The translations under genes were made by a program, and so were the position numbers. A stretch of 64,000 nucleotides of DNA from Butyrivibrio sp. AE3004 (GTDB taxonomy: Bacteria > Bacillota > Clostridia > Lachnospirales > Lachnospiraceae), in NCBI RefSeq assembly GCF_000703165.1, contig NZ_JNLQ01000002.1:806001-870000 (forward strand). Reading direction: 5' to 3'. The notes beneath the pieces are model-generated. The model made no database searches and had not been told where the DNA came from. It saw only the letters and a program-made list of their open reading frames with translations. Below, piece after piece: positions 35,264 to 44,112 of this stretch (the first letter of the stretch is position 1; each line of letters starts with the position of its first letter).

Positions 35264-37115
35264 GATGTGGGTGTCAAAAGTATAGAAACACCCTAAAAAT
35301 GCACATTGATAACTGAATAAAGCTATGTTTTAGTGCTGATCTGCGGTAAAATATTAGTATCAAATCCAGTATTTAACGAGGTTTCAGCCATGTCATTCAT
35401 CTTAAATGATCATCAGCAAGTGTCTCTTTTTGATTCTCTTACATTTCTCTCAGAAAGAAAACAGAAGATGCTTGAAAGTTCATGGGCTCATCAGTTTTCG
35501 CAAGAGATCTTTGTAAACATCAATGAGATGCTGTTTGCTCCATTATACAGCAGTAGTACCAACTCAAGACCAAACGCTCCAATAAATGTTATCGTTGGCG
35601 CAATGATGCTTGCTGAGTTCAATGGCATTTCTGAGGATGAGATGATCGAAACCATGGAGTTTGATTTCCGTTATCAGTATGCTCTTCATACTACCAGCTT
35701 TGAGAAGCAGCCAATCAGTGACAGGACTTTCAGCCGTTTCCGTGAAAGAGTCTCAGCTTATGAACTTGTGACTGGTATCGACCTTGTTCATGAGTGTATG
35801 GTTTCGCTTTCTGATCATATCTGCAAGTTCATGGACTTAAACCCTAACATTAGACGTATGGACAGTATGATGATTGAGTCTAACATCAAGAAGATGGGAC
35901 GTCTGGAACTGTTGTATACCTGCTTGTCAAATCTTGTAGCAAGCCTTAAACGAGGCGGTTACAATGACAAGATCAAAGGGTTGGAAGCTTATGCGGATCC
36001 TAACAACAGGAATCGTGTCGTATATTACGAAAAGGATATCCCTCAGTCAGAACGGATTCAAAAAGTAATCGATGATGCGGTCAAACTTCTTCCAACATGT
36101 AAGGATACCCATGGAGAAACCACTGACTATCAACTGCTTGAAAGAGCAATCTCAGAACAGACCAAGGATGATGGCAATGGCCATATCATTCCGAAAGATA
36201 AAGGTGAAATGAATGCCACTATTCTTCAGAATCCAGCTGATCCGGAGGCAACCTTCAGAAGTAAGGCTGGTAAAGAGCACCGCGGATATGTAGCCAATCT
36301 CACAGAAACTGTTGGTGAAAATGGATCCATTATCACAGACTACCAGTATGATGTGAATACCAGAAGTGATGCATCATTCATCAAGGAATACATCGACAAC
36401 CAGGAAGAATCTCCTGAAGCTATAGCGCTTATAACCGATGGAGCTTATGACAGCCATGAGATAAAAATGCAGGCTGCTAAAAAAGGCATTGCAGTTTTCT
36501 CAACAGGCCTTATTGGTAAACAACCAAATCCTATACTTGCTGAATTTGAGATCACAACTGAAGGTACGGTATCAAAATGTCCTGCTGGAAATGTTCCAAA
36601 GAGCACTTCTTACATAAAACAGACAAACAGCGCACGAGTATCTTTCACAAGAGAAACATGTGAAAACTGTCCGCACCGATGTGAATGCAATCCGAAGCTG
36701 AAGAAGCGGACTGCCACAATGGTTATATCCTTAAACTCCAGAAAACGTTTGTTAGGATCTTTGGAGATTCTGGATGATGATACCAGAAATAAAATCGGCA
36801 GAATCAGGAACGGTGTAGAGACTTCACCGTCAATCCTCAGAAATAAATATGGCGTTGATAAAATGCCTGTCCGTGGAAAGCTAAAGACAAAATACCGCTT
36901 TGGCTTTAAAGTTGGTGCCCAAAATTTCGCCAAACTGATGCGGTTTATTAAAGGTAAATCGAAATGCCGGGCATTGGTTATGGAATGACGGTAATAAAGG
37001 GGATGAATATGCTCCTCAATAAGGAAATCTGTCATCAAACATAGTTTTATTCAGTTATCAATGTTCAAAATACATGTCAAGGTCACGTATAAATGTGACT
37101 TTTGGCACCTACATC
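35264..37115 (+). mobile_element. IS1182-family element, copy 2
   Basis: 1852 bp, same length, ends and transposase as copy 1. Flanked by ATTAATAT (35256-35263, 37116-37123). I found no difference between the two copies by eye, which points to recent transposition. Confidence 0.92.
35390..36988 (+). CDS. IS1182-family transposase, copy 2
   Basis: 532 residues, same protein as at 27084: DUF772-type N-terminus, DDE core with TDGAYDSHE, cysteine cluster CENCPHRCECNP. Intact and probably functional. Start chosen as for copy 1. Confidence 0.92.
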   Translation: MSFILNDHQQVSLFDSLTFLSERKQKMLESSWAHQFSQEIFVNINEMLFAPLYSSSTNSRPNAPINVIVGAMMLAEFNGISEDEMIETMEFDFRYQYALHTTSFEKQPISDRTFSRFRERVSAYELVTGIDLVHECMVSLSDHICKFMDLNPNIRRMDSMMIESNIKKMGRLELLYTCLSNLVASLKRGGYNDKIKGLEAYADPNNRNRVVYYEKDIPQSERIQKVIDDAVKLLPTCKDTHGETTDYQLLERAISEQTKDDGNGHIIPKDKGEMNATILQNPADPEATFRSKAGKEHRGYVANLTETVGENGSIITDYQYDVNTRSDASFIKEYIDNQEESPEAIALITDGAYDSHEIKMQAAKKGIAVFSTGLIGKQPNPILAEFEITTEGTVSKCPAGNVPKSTSYIKQTNSARVSFTRETCENCPHRCECNPKLKKRTATMVISLNSRKRLLGSLEILDDDTRNKIGRIRNGVETSPSILRNKYGVDKMPVRGKLKTKYRFGFKVGAQNFAKLMRFIKGKSKCRALVME

Positions 37116-37400
37116 ATTAATATTAATTATTCCTCTGAAGAAAAGGACGATGTAAGCGTGACCGTCACTTATATGAATGCTACATATGATGAAAAAACAG
37201 GTGAATTTGCAGATGTTTGGAATTCGGGAGAAAAAAACTGGCAGGATTCAGATTATGGCGGAAAATACTTCGATGCGCTCACGCCGGATATAGCTGTTTA
37301 TAAGTGATCAGATTAAAATTATATCTATTGAATAAAAAAATCGAAAAATTGCTTGCAATATTACCATGCATAGTGTATAAAGAGTAAGAAAATTTAACAG

Positions 37401-37480
37401 ACGGGAGCTTGTATTACAGGCTGAGAGGAAGGTATGACCTTCGACCGATAACCTGATTTGGATAATGCCAACGTAGGGAT
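37401..37480 (+). promoter_or_regulatory. TPP (THI-box) riboswitch aptamer
   Basis: Conserved blocks in order: CGGGAGC, GGCTGAGAGG, ACCTGATTTGGATAATGCC, AACGTAGGGA. Binds thiamine pyrophosphate and, with the terminator that follows, should switch off the thi operon when TPP is plentiful. Confidence 0.95.
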
Positions 37481-37508
37481 GACTGATGGGGATATGTTCA
37501 GAATGTCG

Positions 37509-37542
37509 CGGAAGCAACCAAATGGGTGCTTCCGTTTTTTTT
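37509..37542 (+). terminator. Riboswitch expression-platform terminator
   Basis: Stem CGGAAGCAACC / GGGTGCTTCCG (one mismatch), loop AAAT, then eight T. Lies 160 bases before thiW, as expected for transcriptional attenuation. Confidence 0.88.
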
Positions 37543-37700
37543 CTTACATGAATTACCCCGGTATTTCCGGTAAGATGAAAAACGCTTTGCTATGGATGTG
37601 CATCGGCGCAGGAGGAATATATTCCTTTTGCATAAGTAGTAGTTCTTACCGTCTGGATGGTTTTGAAAATTTTTGAGAAACTTGGGAAAAGGAGAACGGT

Positions 37701-38255
37701 ATGAAAAAAAGTAACTACTTACTCAGATTGGTGATGCTTGCTATGTTTGTTGCGCTTGGTGTTGTAATATCACCAATTCTGAGGGTTGAGGGAATGTGCC
37801 CGATGGCGCATCTTATCAACATCACATGCGCAGTGTTCATGGGACCTGCTTATGCACTTTTATGTGCTGTACTGATCGGTATTATCAGAATGCTGATCAT
37901 GGGGATACCCCCGCTTGCCCTTACGGGAGCGGTTTTCGGGGCAACTCTTTCAGGTATTTTCTACAAATTATCCAAAGGAAAAATAATTGCCGCAGTGCTT
38001 GGAGAAATCATAGGCACAGGTGTCATCGGTGCAATAGTATCATATCCGGTGATGACATATTTGTGGGGCAAAGAAGGACTTACATGGTTTTTCTATGTAC
38101 CATCTTTTATCTGCGGAACTCTTATAGGGGGAAGCATTGCTTTCCTTCTTCTGAAAAGACTTGAGGCAGCAGGAATACTTTCAAAGATTCAGAACAGTTT
38201 AAGGGATACTGAAACAGAAAAACATGAAAAAAATAATAAAGGTGCGGTGGCGTAA
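37701..38255 (+). CDS. thiW: ThiW, thiazole-precursor ECF transporter S component
   Basis: 184 residues with about five membrane segments. Typical ThiW start LRLVMLAMFVALGVVISPIL, then EGMCPMAHLINI and GPAYALLCAVLIGIIR, which bind substrate in this family. Works with a shared ECF energy module (not in this window) to import hydroxyethylthiazole or a precursor. First gene of the riboswitch-controlled operon; its stop TAA is followed at once by the thiM start. RBS AAAGGAGA. Confidence 0.92.
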   Translation: MKKSNYLLRLVMLAMFVALGVVISPILRVEGMCPMAHLINITCAVFMGPAYALLCAVLIGIIRMLIMGIPPLALTGAVFGATLSGIFYKLSKGKIIAAVLGEIIGTGVIGAIVSYPVMTYLWGKEGLTWFFYVPSFICGTLIGGSIAFLLLKRLEAAGILSKIQNSLRDTETEKHEKNNKGAVA

Positions 38256-39086
38256 ATGGCAGCTTTAATTCATTGTATTACGAATCCGATTTCAATGATG
38301 CAGTGCGCAAATGCCATTCTCTCTTTGGGTGCAAAGCCAATCATGGCAGAACATCCGGCTGAAGTAAACGAGATTACAAAAACAGCATCAGCCCTTTTGA
38401 TAAACACAGGAAATATAAGTGATTCCAGAATGGAGGCAATGAGAGTTTCCTTAGAGACAGCGCTTGAAAAGAAAATTCCGGTAGTTATAGATGCTGTCGG
38501 GGCTGCCTGTTCCAGACTAAGGCGGGATTTTATTCTGGAGCTTCTTGGGATATACAAACATAATCCGGGCAGCCTTTTACTTGTTAAGGGAAATTACTCG
38601 GAAATAAAGGCTCTCCTGGATGAGACCTACAGATGGAAAGGCGTTGATGCAGCTGATGATCTTTACATAGATGAGATAGCTTATCTGGCCGGAAAGCTTT
38701 CTATAGAGCTCGGGGCTTTAGTACTGGCATCCGGGGAAAAGGACATTGTTACTGACGGGGATAAAACTTTTTTTATAAGTAACGGAAATAAGCAGATGGG
38801 ACAGATAACCGGGACAGGCTGTATGCTTGGCGCAATATGTGCCACATTTCTCGGAAAAGAAGAAAAAGAAAAGCTTACTGAAAAAGCCACAGGTATTGTT
38901 GCAGATGCCTGCAGCTTTTTTGGAATAGCGGGTGAGATTGCCGAGAGATCACTTGGCGGGAACGGACAAAAAACAGGCTGCGGAAGCTTTTTAATAAGTC
39001 TTCTTGATGCGCTCTCGGTTGTTGATGACAAAATGCAGGAAAAAATGAAAATGGTTGATGTGTCAAAAACATGTGTTTATAGGTGA
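38256..39086 (+). CDS. thiM: Hydroxyethylthiazole kinase
   Basis: 276 residues. Phosphorylates salvaged 4-methyl-5-hydroxyethylthiazole, the substrate imported by ThiW. Seen: HCITNPISMMQCANAILSLGA with the substrate Met/Cys residues near the N-terminus, NTGNISDSRMEAM, VVIDAVGAACS, and the ATP/catalytic ITGTGCMLGA near 188-197. Starts directly after thiW with no gap, so translation is coupled. Confidence 0.95.
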   Translation: MAALIHCITNPISMMQCANAILSLGAKPIMAEHPAEVNEITKTASALLINTGNISDSRMEAMRVSLETALEKKIPVVIDAVGAACSRLRRDFILELLGIYKHNPGSLLLVKGNYSEIKALLDETYRWKGVDAADDLYIDEIAYLAGKLSIELGALVLASGEKDIVTDGDKTFFISNGNKQMGQITGTGCMLGAICATFLGKEEKEKLTEKATGIVADACSFFGIAGEIAERSLGGNGQKTGCGSFLISLLDALSVVDDKMQEKMKMVDVSKTCVYR

Positions 39087-39128
39087 GCCGGATAAAAGGT
39101 TGTGTATAGAGATGAGAGGAGCAGTTAA

Positions 39129-39773
39129 GTGGGGAATTTGGAGCGTGAAAAATTAAAACTTTATCTTGTTACAGACAGCACAGGGCTATCTGAGGAAGAT
39201 TTTTTGAAAAAAATAGAAGAAGCCATACTTGGCGGGGTATCCATAGTTCAGATAAGAGAAAAAGATAAGTCTACAAGAGAGTACATTGAACTTGCGGCAA
39301 AGGTTCACGAAATAACAAAAAAATACAAAGTTCCTCTCATTGTAGATGACAGAATTGATGTTGCTATGGCGATAGAGGCAGAGGGGGTGCACCTTGGACA
39401 GAGCGACATGCAGATTGATACCGCAAGAAAAATCGTAGGCAAAAATATGATAATCGGGGCCACGACAAAAACAGTCTCTCAGGCACTTCTGGCATATGAG
39501 AAAGGAGCTGATTATCTTGGAGTCGGTGCGATTTATCCCACAACAACAAAGGTAAAGACTGTGCTCACATCAGTAGATACCTTGAAGGATATATGTAAGG
39601 CAGTCCCTATTCCGGTAAATGCCATAGGAGGACTAAACAGAGATAATTTGCAGATCTTAAAAGGAGCACCCATAGCAGGCATTTGCGTTGTATCGGCGAT
39701 CATGAAAGCAGCTTCTCCTAAAGAAACAGCAAGGAAGCTTCTCTTTGTTTTTGAGGAACTGGAGGAGTCATGA
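39129..39773 (+). CDS. thiE: Thiamine phosphate synthase
   Basis: 214 residues, a TIM barrel that joins HMP-PP and thiazole phosphate. Start is GTG 39129, eight bases after GAGAGGAG. Motifs: LYLVTD, VSIVQIREKDKS, VPLIVDDRIDVA, GVHLGQSDM, and IPVNAIGGLNRDN for phosphate binding. Overlaps thiD by four bases (ATGA). Confidence 0.95.
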   Translation: MGNLEREKLKLYLVTDSTGLSEEDFLKKIEEAILGGVSIVQIREKDKSTREYIELAAKVHEITKKYKVPLIVDDRIDVAMAIEAEGVHLGQSDMQIDTARKIVGKNMIIGATTKTVSQALLAYEKGADYLGVGAIYPTTTKVKTVLTSVDTLKDICKAVPIPVNAIGGLNRDNLQILKGAPIAGICVVSAIMKAASPKETARKLLFVFEELEES

Positions 39774-40618
39774 AACAAAAGACAGTTCTTACTATTGCAG
39801 GAAGTGATCCTTCAGGAGGCGCAGGGATACAGGCAGATCTTAAGACCATGGAAGCCCATGATGTGTTCGGGATGAGTGTTATTACAGCTCTTACTGCACA
39901 AAATACCATGGGAGTAAGCGGAATTATGCAGGTTCCAAAGGAGTTTATTATAAAGCAGACGGATGCAGTCTGCTCTGATATTTTGCCTGATGCGGTAAAA
40001 ATCGGAATGCTTCCCGATGTTTCGGCGATGGAAGCTGTAAACGAGATGATTGATAAATATGAGCTTAAAAATGTGGTTCTTGATCCGGTTTTAAGCTCAA
40101 CTTCCGGAACGGAGTTTTCGAGAAAAGAAGCACTTGATTATTTAAAGAACAGGCTGTTTTGCAAATGCATGCTTATAACTCCCAATATTCCTGAGGCTGA
40201 GATCTTGTCGCAGATGAAAATATCGTCTAAAGAGGATATGGAAAATGCGGCAAAGAAACTATCTTCGGAGTTTTTATGCAGCGTGCTTATAAAGGGAGGA
40301 CACAGCTGCTTTGACGAAGCGGGAAAAGCTACGGATTTACTGTGCCTGATCCGGGGTGGTGAAGTGCCGGAATACATTTGGATGAGCGGTAACAGGTTAA
40401 ATAACCCCAACACGCATGGGACCGGCTGCACACTTTCAAGTGCCATAGCAAGTAATCTGGCAAAAGGAAAAAAACTCGAAACATCTGTCAGAAAAGCCAA
40501 AGAATATATAGAAAGATGTATAGGCATGGAACTTGATCTGGGAAAAGGAAGAGGCCCTCTTTTCCATAACGTGCAGATGCACATATCAGTTAACTTTAGT
40601 GATGGGGATTTGGCTTAA
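39770..40618 (+). CDS. thiD: HMP/HMP-P kinase
   Basis: 282 residues, ribokinase fold. Converts hydroxymethylpyrimidine to its diphosphate. Motifs: TIAGSDPSGGAGIQADLKT at the N-terminus, AHDVFGMSVITALTAQNT, and the anion-hole GTGCTLSSAIAS near 222-233. Four-base overlap with thiE. Conserved catalytic Cys/Asp region intact. Confidence 0.95.
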   Translation: MKQKTVLTIAGSDPSGGAGIQADLKTMEAHDVFGMSVITALTAQNTMGVSGIMQVPKEFIIKQTDAVCSDILPDAVKIGMLPDVSAMEAVNEMIDKYELKNVVLDPVLSSTSGTEFSRKEALDYLKNRLFCKCMLITPNIPEAEILSQMKISSKEDMENAAKKLSSEFLCSVLIKGGHSCFDEAGKATDLLCLIRGGEVPEYIWMSGNRLNNPNTHGTGCTLSSAIASNLAKGKKLETSVRKAKEYIERCIGMELDLGKGRGPLFHNVQMHISVNFSDGDLA

Positions 40619-40659
40619 ACATGATATTTAGAAAAAACAATTAAAGGAGATATGTATAA

Positions 40660-41964
40660 ATGAGAAACTACGCAACACAGATGGAAGCTGCCAGAAAAGG
40701 AATAATAACTCCCGAAATGGAGAAGGTTGCAAGGGAAGAATACAGAACGGCTGAGGAAATAAGAGACCTTGTAGCAAAAGGACAGGTGGCAATCTGTGCC
40801 AACAAAAATCACAAGTGTCTTCAGGCAAAGGGTGTAGGCTCAATGCTTAAGACAAAGATAAATGTAAATCTTGGAGTTTCAAGAGACTGCAAGGACTACA
40901 ATATAGAAATGGAAAAAGTGATGGCAGCTGTAAATATGGGCGCTGATGCGATCATGGATTTATCTTCCCACGGAAATACTCAGCCTTTTAGACAAAAACT
41001 GGTAAATGAATGTCCGGTAATGCTCGGAACAGTTCCTGTATATGATAGTGTTATTCATTATCAAAGAGACCTGTCAGAGCTTACGGCAAAGGATTTTATA
41101 GATGTTGTAAGACTTCATGCAAAGGACGGAGTTGACTTTGTGACTCTTCACTGTGGAATTACCAGAAAAACCATAGATCAGATAAAGAAACACAAGAGAA
41201 AAATGAATATCGTTTCAAGAGGCGGTTCACTTGTGTTTGCATGGATGAGCATGACAGGTGAAGAGAATCCTTTTTACGAATATTATGACGAAATTCTTGA
41301 TATCTGCAGAGAATATGATGTTACGGTTTCGCTTGGTGATGCATGCAGACCCGGATGCCTTGCGGATGCCAGTGATGTATGTCAGATAGAAGAGCTTGTA
41401 AGGCTGGGTGAACTCACAAAAAGAGCCTGGGAGAAGGATGTTCAGGTAATGGTTGAAGGTCCCGGACACATGCCTATGGATCAGATTGAGGCAAATATGA
41501 AGATGCAGCAGACTATATGCATGGGCGCACCTTTTTATGTACTTGGCCCTCTTGTTACGGATATTGCACCGGGATACGATCACATCACATCTGCAATAGG
41601 TGGTGCAATTGCAGGAGCTGCGGGTGCAGCTTTCCTTTGTTATGTTACACCTGCAGAGCATCTTGCTCTTCCAAATGTCAGTGACGTTAAGCAGGGAATA
41701 ATTGCCTCAAGAATTGCGGCTCACGCAGCTGATATTGCAAAGAAAATTCCTCATGCGATGGATATCGATAATCAGATGGCGGATGCAAGAAAAGAATTTG
41801 ATTGGGAGAAGCAGTGGGAATGCGCTATTGACCCGGAAACAGCAAAATCAATCCGGGATGACAGATCACCCGAATTTGATGATACCTGCTCAATGTGCGG
41901 TAAATTCTGTGCTGTTCGCAGTATGAATAAAGCCCTTGCGGGAGAGCATATAGATATTTTATAA
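40660..41964 (+). CDS. thiC: Phosphomethylpyrimidine synthase
   Basis: 434 residues, radical-SAM enzyme that turns aminoimidazole ribotide into HMP phosphate. It is the short form without the long N-terminal domain of enterobacterial ThiC. Conserved: [30 protein letters not shown]-type [25 protein letters not shown], and the C-terminal cluster motif CSMCGKFC (C-x2-C-x3-C). Last gene of the thi operon, RBS AAAGGAG. With ThiD it supplies the pyrimidine half; de novo thiazole genes (thiS, F, G, H) are absent here. Confidence 0.95.
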   Translation: MRNYATQMEAARKGIITPEMEKVAREEYRTAEEIRDLVAKGQVAICANKNHKCLQAKGVGSMLKTKINVNLGVSRDCKDYNIEMEKVMAAVNMGADAIMDLSSHGNTQPFRQKLVNECPVMLGTVPVYDSVIHYQRDLSELTAKDFIDVVRLHAKDGVDFVTLHCGITRKTIDQIKKHKRKMNIVSRGGSLVFAWMSMTGEENPFYEYYDEILDICREYDVTVSLGDACRPGCLADASDVCQIEELVRLGELTKRAWEKDVQVMVEGPGHMPMDQIEANMKMQQTICMGAPFYVLGPLVTDIAPGYDHITSAIGGAIAGAAGAAFLCYVTPAEHLALPNVSDVKQGIIASRIAAHAADIAKKIPHAMDIDNQMADARKEFDWEKQWECAIDPETAKSIRDDRSPEFDDTCSMCGKFCAVRSMNKALAGEHIDIL

Positions 41965-42029
41965 ATACTGTTCTCCTTGATGGACATTTGTTGGACAGAA
42001 CTGTTTAAGATATTGGCTGTAAGATGATT

Positions 42030-42043
42030 CTGTCTATAGACAG
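42030..42043 (+). promoter_or_regulatory. Perfect 14-bp palindrome CTGTC-TATA-GACAG
   Basis: Located 23 bases before the next start codon, just upstream of its ribosome binding site. Operator-like; no regulator can be named. Confidence 0.35.
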
Positions 42044-42065
42044 GTCGAAGTTGGAGGGGAAATTT

Positions 42066-42542
42066 ATGAAAACAAATTCTTTGGAGAAAGCAATGATTAT
42101 TGCTGCTATTACAGCAATGGCAGCAACTATTTTTGCAGGCTGCGGCAACAAAGAAAGAACAAACAGTGTGGCAGACGGTGTTTCTAATATGCAGGAGGCT
42201 GTACAGGCAACAATAGAAGAAGGTAATGTGGCAAAAACAGATGTTCCCGATGTCGAAAATGATGATAAGACATATTTCTATATTTTTTATGATGTAGATT
42301 ACGGTCATACGGAGGACGGGGTAGTCGGTGCAGGAGCTCCCTTTGACTGCGAACAGACTAATGATAAAGTAACCTTCTGGTTTGGCGGATCCGAAGAGGA
42401 TGAAGATGAACTGACAATTACAGAGGTTAAAGACGGTGTGATAACAGGGCATTATGATGATGGGCTTGAGCTTGTTTTTGAACCTCTTACGGATGTCGAT
42501 CCTGTTACCTTCAATGCAGAGAAATATGTAAAAGGTTATTAA
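42066..42542 (+). CDS. Small lipoprotein of unknown function
   Basis: 158 residues. ATG 42066 (MKTNSLEK) follows GGAGGGGA. Signal peptide with lipobox IFAGC (Cys near 25). The mature part is acidic with a compact beta-rich domain (about 68-158: YFYIFYDVDYGHTED, TFWFGGSEEDEDELTI, ITGHYDDGLELVFEPL). No family recognised. Followed by a terminator, so a single-gene unit unrelated to thiamine. Confidence 0.7.
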   Translation: MKTNSLEKAMIIAAITAMAATIFAGCGNKERTNSVADGVSNMQEAVQATIEEGNVAKTDVPDVENDDKTYFYIFYDVDYGHTEDGVVGAGAPFDCEQTNDKVTFWFGGSEEDEDELTITEVKDGVITGHYDDGLELVFEPLTDVDPVTFNAEKYVKGY

Positions 42543-42549
42543 GATTAAA

Positions 42550-42618
42550 AAATTAAAGCAGCAAGTACCGATTATTCGAGTGGATTCGAAATGAGGTACC
42601 TGCTGCTTTTTTAATTTA
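42550..42618. terminator. Bidirectional terminator
   Basis: Long stem AAATTAAAGCAGCA-A-GTACC with GGTACC-TGCTGCTTTTTTAATTT, loop about 27 bases. Serves the lipoprotein gene and the convergent secreted protein gene. Confidence 0.85.
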
Positions 42619-42660
42619 TGAAAATTCTTTTGTATTACTCATTGTTGTTTTAGCAATAGC

Positions 42661-43320
42661 TTACCATCTGTAAGCAGTGTAGTAGGTCTCATAGCGTGAA
42701 GCTGCTTCGGGAACATCCACAGACTGTGTAACGGTCTCTCCCGCAAGTACATTATAGCTTTGGTTTACAAGGAAGGAATCTTCAAAGCCAACGATTTCAT
42801 TTTTTTCATTAAAGAAAAGCGTTACTGCCTGTATGGTGCTAAGATCCTCTGTTCCATTGTTTGTTCCGGTAATAACAAGCTGACCGTCATCAGATTCCTC
42901 GCAGGATAAATCCACATCTCTGCATGCAGGAAGGATATAATCGGCTTCTTCCCAATGGATCGTGTAGTCATAATCTGCCGCTTCTTTTGAAGCTAAAAAC
43001 AGTGCATATAATGCGAATTCCTGATGGCTCGATACATAAGCAGTATATGAAGAACCGGTTTCGAGAATGCTGCCGTTTTTATCATAGCTTGCTGTATCCC
43101 AGGAAACATCGAGATCGTAATCTGATGTATTTTCACATACGGCAATAAAATATTTGTAACCGTATTCTGAAACATATTCATAGGTTTTCGTGACCTTTAT
43201 TTCAACATCTGTTGCTTTTCCACCGGCTTTTTCAACACTCTCGGTGGATGCAGCAAGAGCTGTGCTGCTAAAAAGCATTATGATTAAAATTGATGCTGCC
43301 AGTGATCTTAACATTTTCAT
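42661..43320 (-). CDS. Secreted protein with two FxLYD-like domains
   Basis: About 219 residues. Start 43320 (MKMLRSL) lies eight bases after GGAGG on the minus strand. Signal peptide to about residue 23 (cleavage after ALAAS likely). Two beta-sandwich repeats: about 30-115 (KYFIAVCENTSDYDLDVSWDTASYDKNG) and 130-219 (LVITGTNNGTEDLSTIQAVTLFFNEKNEIVG), of the FxLYD/DUF type common in Firmicutes cell-surface proteins. Function unknown. Confidence 0.72.
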   Translation of the reverse strand: MKMLRSLAASILIIMLFSSTALAASTESVEKAGGKATDVEIKVTKTYEYVSEYGYKYFIAVCENTSDYDLDVSWDTASYDKNGSILETGSSYTAYVSSHQEFALYALFLASKEAADYDYTIHWEEADYILPACRDVDLSCEESDDGQLVITGTNNGTEDLSTIQAVTLFFNEKNEIVGFEDSFLVNQSYNVLAGETVTQSVDVPEAASRYETYYTAYRW

Positions 43321-43481
43321 AAGCAAATCCTCCATAAACTTAAAAAACTATTACGATTATTATCAGCCTTGCATATGACACAGGCATGTACAGTGTCTTT
43401 ATTTTTTCTAAAAAAAAGATGAAAAATGTGCTAAGATTAAGCAGTTGGTTTATAGCAAAAATTATGTAGAGGAGATTAGTT

Positions 43482-44054
43482 ATGGCACAACTGTATTTTA
43501 GATATGGTGCAATGGGATCGTCAAAGACAGCTAATGCTTTGATGGTTAATTATAATTATCATGAGAGAGGCAAAAATTCCATTATCCTAAAGCCGAAGCT
43601 TGAGAATAGGGACGGGGCTACAATAATAAGATCGAGAATCGGACTACAGGCTGAATGTATGCTGGTAGAGGATTTTTTTGAGGAGTACAGAAGAAAGCAT
43701 AAAATGATTGAACAATATGATGCGATCATTGTAGATGAAGCACAGTTTTTGACAGCTGAACAGGTTGATATGCTGTCCGATATTGTGGACTTTGATAAGG
43801 TTCCCGTAATTTGTTACGGATTAAGAACCGACTTTCAGGAAAAGTTTTTCCCCGGATCTGCAAGACTTATGGAAATTGCGGATAAGATAGAAGAGGTCAA
43901 GACAGTATGCTGGTGCGGAAGAAAAGCGACCTGCAATGCCAGAATATGTGACGGAAGAATTGTCCGTGACGGTGAGCAGGTTTTCATGGGAGGAAATGAG
44001 AGCTATATTGCCCTTTGCAGGAAACATTTTAAGAAGGGAAAATTAACTGTATAA
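43482..44054 (+). CDS. tdk: Thymidine kinase
   Basis: 190 residues. Phosphorylates thymidine in nucleotide salvage. Walker A GAMGSSKTANAL near 10-21, Walker B IIVDEAQFL near 84-92, lasso and zinc region with cysteines CWCGRKATCNAR and LCRKHF. Length and order match type II thymidine kinases. RBS GAGGAG. Ends at a strong terminator. Confidence 0.95.
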   Translation: MAQLYFRYGAMGSSKTANALMVNYNYHERGKNSIILKPKLENRDGATIIRSRIGLQAECMLVEDFFEEYRRKHKMIEQYDAIIVDEAQFLTAEQVDMLSDIVDFDKVPVICYGLRTDFQEKFFPGSARLMEIADKIEEVKTVCWCGRKATCNARICDGRIVRDGEQVFMGGNESYIALCRKHFKKGKLTV

Positions 44055-44082
44055 CGGGTTATAATAATTTTTCAAAAAATAT

Positions 44083-44112
44083 CAGGGGCTGCGAAAGCAG
44101 CCCCTGTTGTTA
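44083..44112. terminator. Bidirectional terminator between tdk and binding-protein gene
   Basis: Perfect CAGGGGCTGC-GAAA-GCAGCCCCTG hairpin (44083-44106) with T-rich tails on both sides. Confidence 0.85.

Larger units (their letters stand above)
34362..37307 (+). pseudogene. Lipoprotein gene split by IS1182-family copy 2
   Basis: 5' part 34362-35263 and 3' part 37116-37307. ATG 34362 (MRKAETL) starts a lipoprotein signal with lipobox ASLSGC. An EF-hand-like loop DDFDSDGYYEG appears near residue 106-116. Cutting out the IS and one copy of the 8-base target repeat restores one frame of 361 residues (...GNGIIN-INYSSEEK...). As present, the protein ends in IS-encoded residues WVSKV, so about 60 C-terminal residues are lost; an exported truncated form is still possible. 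Function of the intact protein unknown. Confidence 0.85.

Noticed and set aside
37458..37676. 72-residue frame starting in the riboswitch
   Set aside because: Overlaps the aptamer and terminator, no ribosome binding site.
41772..42452. 226-residue minus-strand open frame
   Set aside because: Lies across the 3' end of thiC and the lipoprotein gene on the wrong strand; cysteine-rich shadow composition.
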